From assembly GCA_035633415.1 (NCBI GenBank), contig DASQEZ010000342.1:1-25456 (forward strand): a stretch of DNA of 25,456 nt, in the 5' to 3' direction. The stretch is from Fodinibacter sp035633415. GTDB lineage: Bacteria; Actinomycetota; Actinomycetes; Actinomycetales; Dermatophilaceae. Made by a program: the position numbers and the translations under genes. The notes beneath the pieces are model-generated. The model had not been told where the DNA came from. It worked only from the letters and a program-made list of their open reading frames with translations, and searched no databases. Positions 23,821 to 25,456 of the stretch are shown piece by piece (the stretch's first letter is position 1; each line of letters starts with the position of its first letter).

Positions 23821-24516
23821 TCAGAAGAGGCGGTGCTCGCTGTTGTCGACGCCCTTGAGCTCGTCGTAGTCGAGCACGACGCAGCGGATGCCGCGGTCCT
23901 GCGCGAGGGTGCGGGCCTGCGGCTTGATCTGCTGGGCCGCGAAGACACCGGTCACCGGCGCGAGGTGCGGGTCGCGGTTCATCAGCTCGAGGTAGCGGGT
24001 CAGCTGCTCGACGCCGTCGATGTCGCCGCGCCGCTTGATCTCGATCGCCACGGTCGCCCCGGTGCCGTCCTTGCAGAGGATGTCGACCGGCCCGATCGGG
24101 GTCATGTACTCGCGGCGGGTGAGCGTCCAGCCCTCACCGAGCGTGGTGATGTGCTCGGCGAGCAGCCGCTGCAGGTGCGCCTCGACGCCGTCCTTGACCA
24201 GTCCCGGGTCGACGCCCAGCTCGTGCGCGCTGTCGTGGTGCACCTCGTGGATCCTCACCCGCAGGCGGTCCTCGGACTTCGCGTGCTGCACCACCCACAC
24301 GGCGGTGACCCCCTCGACGGCCTCGGCCTCGTCGGGCTCGACCTCGGCCATCGCGCACGGCGGGGACATCCAGTTCAGCGGCTTGTAGGAGCCACCGTCG
24401 GAGTGCACGAGCACCGAGCCGTCGGCCTTCACCAGGAGCAACCGGGTGGCCAGCGGCAGGTGGGCGGTCAGCCGCCCGTCGTAGTCGACGCTGCACGTCG
24501 CGATCACGAGTCGCAC
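23821..24516 (-). CDS. nucS: Mismatch-specific endonuclease NucS (EndoMS)
   Basis: A 231-residue nuclease that cuts both strands at mismatches and provides mismatch repair in actinobacteria lacking MutS/MutL. The GTG start gives MRLVIATCSVDYDGRLTAHLP, the family N-terminus; upstream in-frame sequence is not conserved in style. The DNA-binding N-terminal domain has GSVLVHSDGGSYKPLNWMSPP. The RecB-like catalytic core has D145 (GPVDILCKD) and E159-x-K161 (VAIEIKRRGDIDGVEQLTRYLE). The chain ends EHRLF, like the C-terminal clamp-binding tail known in this family. TAGGGT on the minus strand 8 nt before GTG suggests a leaderless mRNA. Confidence 0.96.
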   Translation of the reverse strand: MRLVIATCSVDYDGRLTAHLPLATRLLLVKADGSVLVHSDGGSYKPLNWMSPPCAMAEVEPDEAEAVEGVTAVWVVQHAKSEDRLRVRIHEVHHDSAHELGVDPGLVKDGVEAHLQRLLAEHITTLGEGWTLTRREYMTPIGPVDILCKDGTGATVAIEIKRRGDIDGVEQLTRYLELMNRDPHLAPVTGVFAAQQIKPQARTLAQDRGIRCVVLDYDELKGVDNSEHRLF

Positions 24517-24524
24517 GATCGACC

Positions 24525-24530
24525 ACCCTA
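24525..24530 (-). promoter_or_regulatory. Putative leaderless -10 element of nucS
   Basis: Minus-strand TAGGGT ends 8 nt before the GTG at 24516. No Shine-Dalgarno sequence is present between them. Confidence 0.5.
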
Positions 24531-24603
24531 CCGCCGAAGATCGGTCGAACCCGTTGCCTGCCGGCGGGGCGCGGGCGCACACTCGTCCTGAGAGGTGAGG
24601 CCA

Positions 24604-25047
24604 ATGCGGGCAGCGCTGTTGACGGGATTCTTCGTCGTGCTGCCCGGAATCTGGGTCGTCGCGCAGGGCGAGGCCCTGAACTGGTTCATCGACGGCCGGC
24701 CACCCCGCCTGCTGCGTCCTCTCGCCACCCGGCTCCGACCCCATGCCGAGCGGGTTCGTACCTGGCGCCGACGCGTGCTCGGGCGCCCGCAGCCGCAGCC
24801 ACTGCCGCCCGTGCTCATCGGCCTCGAGCTGCGCCGCCTCGAGGTGGAGATCCGCCGGGTCGAGGAGGGTGACGCCCCGCACCAGGCGGCCCGCCTGCGC
24901 GCCGTGCTGGCCGCCTACGACCAGCTCCTCATCCAGCTGTGCGAGCGGGTCGACGTGCCGACCGACGACATCGGCCTGCCCCCGTTGCCCTCGCGCGAGC
25001 GGCTGACCCTCGAGGCCGAGCTCGTGGCCGCAGGACAGGACTGGTGA
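24604..25047 (+). CDS. Unknown protein with N-terminal membrane helix, 147 aa
   Basis: Not recognised as a named family. The N-terminus MRAALLTGFFVVLPGIWVVAQGEALNWF is one hydrophobic helix, either an anchor or an uncleaved signal. A basic proline/arginine-rich linker follows (RPPRLLRPLATRLRP...RVRTWRRRVLGRPQPQPLPP). A helical region then has LIGLELRRLEVEIRRVEEGD and AARLRAVLAAYDQLLIQLCERV, probably a helical hairpin or coiled coil, and the tail is acidic. The ATG at 24604 lies 8 nt after AGAGG; an in-frame GTG at 24595 would add three residues. It is divergent from nucS with an 87-nt gap. Good G/C third-position bias supports it being coding. Confidence 0.8.
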   Translation: MRAALLTGFFVVLPGIWVVAQGEALNWFIDGRPPRLLRPLATRLRPHAERVRTWRRRVLGRPQPQPLPPVLIGLELRRLEVEIRRVEEGDAPHQAARLRAVLAAYDQLLIQLCERVDVPTDDIGLPPLPSRERLTLEAELVAAGQDW

Positions 25048-25151
25048 GGGGCTCCGGACGCACCGGCGAGCCGGCTCGCACCCCTCGGGGTAAGAAGTGT
25101 CACGCCGCCCGGGCCTCGTGGGGCTGGTGAGGCTCTGGAAGGATCGCGGCC

Positions 25152-25456
25152 ATGACGCGGAACTTCACCAGTGTGGGTGTGATCGGACTCGGGACGATGG
25201 GCGCGGGGATCGTCGAGGTCTTCGCCCGCAACGGGATCGACGTGGTGGCCGTCGAGATCGACGAGGCCGGGATCGAGCACGGCAAGGCGGTGCTCGCGGG
25301 CAGCACCGGGCGCGCCCTCGCCAGGGGAAAGCTCAGCCAGGACGAGCACGACGCCCTCCACGCGAGGGTCGCCTTCACCAGCGACCTCGCCGACCTGGCG
25401 CACTGCCAGCTCGTGGTCGAGGCCGTCCCGGAGCAGCTCGACCTCAAGAAGGAGCT
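25152..25456 (+). CDS. 3-hydroxyacyl-CoA (3-hydroxybutyryl-CoA) dehydrogenase, N-terminal part
   Basis: The first 101 codons of a gene that runs off the window. The ATG follows GGAAGGA (25137-25143). The protein opens MTRNFTSVGVIGLGTMGAGIVEVFARNG, the NAD-binding Rossmann G-x-G-x-M-G-x-G loop of the 3-hydroxyacyl-CoA dehydrogenase family. The acidic residue of strand 2 follows (VVAVEIDE), then LVVEAVPEQLDLKKEL, the conserved helix/loop after strand 4. Such enzymes interconvert acetoacetyl-CoA and 3-hydroxybutyryl-CoA. Lying near an ethylmalonyl-CoA mutase, it may supply 3-hydroxybutyryl-CoA toward crotonyl-CoA, though a beta-oxidation or storage role is equally possible. Confidence 0.92.
   Translation, partial: MTRNFTSVGVIGLGTMGAGIVEVFARNGIDVVAVEIDEAGIEHGKAVLAGSTGRALARGKLSQDEHDALHARVAFTSDLADLAHCQLVVEAVPEQLDLKKE

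Noticed and set aside
24545..24558. LexA/SOS-box-like TCGAACCCGTTGCC in the nucS divergent region
   Set aside because: The actinobacterial SOS box needs TCGAAC-N4-GTTCGA. Here the spacing is 2 nt and the right arm is incomplete.

Overview
The window is very GC-rich, with strong G/C bias at third codon positions and frequent GTG starts. Gene order and protein types place it in a high-GC actinobacterium. My best guess is Micrococcales, Intrasporangiaceae-like, but genus is inference only. The backbone is the conserved actinobacterial block rho - rpmE - prfA - prmC - tsaC/sua5 - (sugar-phosphate transferase) - atpIBEFHAGDC - DUF2550 gene - cob(I)alamin adenosyltransferase - nucS, comparable to the Mycobacterium tuberculosis Rv1297-Rv1321 neighbourhood.

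Layout. 1-215 is the 3' end of rho, closed by a strong hairpin at 239-273. 295-5504 is an accessory islet between rho and rpmE. It holds a minus-strand pair (GNAT acetyltransferase and luciferase-like oxidoreductase) and, divergently, a four-gene plus-strand operon: single-domain response regulator, membrane-anchored HEAT-repeat protein, membrane GT2 glycosyltransferase and soluble histidine kinase. Every junction in that operon is a 4-bp ATGA/GTGA overlap. This operon is the best candidate here for an undescribed system: a two-component pathway with no DNA-binding output, wired to a polysaccharide synthase.

5664-9990 carries translation and one-carbon genes (rpmE, prfA, prmC, tsaC/sua5, glyA). 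9998-11389 encodes a WbaP/EpsE-type polyprenyl glycosylphosphotransferase, at the position where rfe/wecA sits in mycobacteria. 11528-19104 is the complete F1Fo ATP synthase operon. It is preceded by a near-perfect Rex operator (11462-11479) that overlaps a plausible -10, suggesting NADH/NAD+ control. The epsilon subunit is short (88 aa) and lacks the C-terminal helical domain. A DUF2550 gene follows, then a perfect 30-bp-arm palindrome between convergent genes.

19631-25456 holds cobalamin-dependent carbon metabolism and genome maintenance. It includes a PduO-type adenosyltransferase (minus), a STAS-domain protein, an ethylmalonyl-CoA mutase (MeaA/Ecm), a small unknown gene bracketed by ~134-bp direct repeats, the mismatch endonuclease nucS (minus), an unknown membrane-anchored protein, and the start of a 3-hydroxyacyl-CoA dehydrogenase. 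The adenosyltransferase can make the cofactor used by the mutase, and the dehydrogenase fits the same ethylmalonyl-CoA/acetoacetyl-CoA chemistry.

Five genes (luciferase-like, tsaC, meaA, the small unknown gene, nucS) have a TAnnnT -10 hexamer only 6-8 nt upstream of the start codon. This is the arrangement expected for leaderless mRNAs. No tRNA, rRNA, CRISPR array, IS element or prophage gene was seen.
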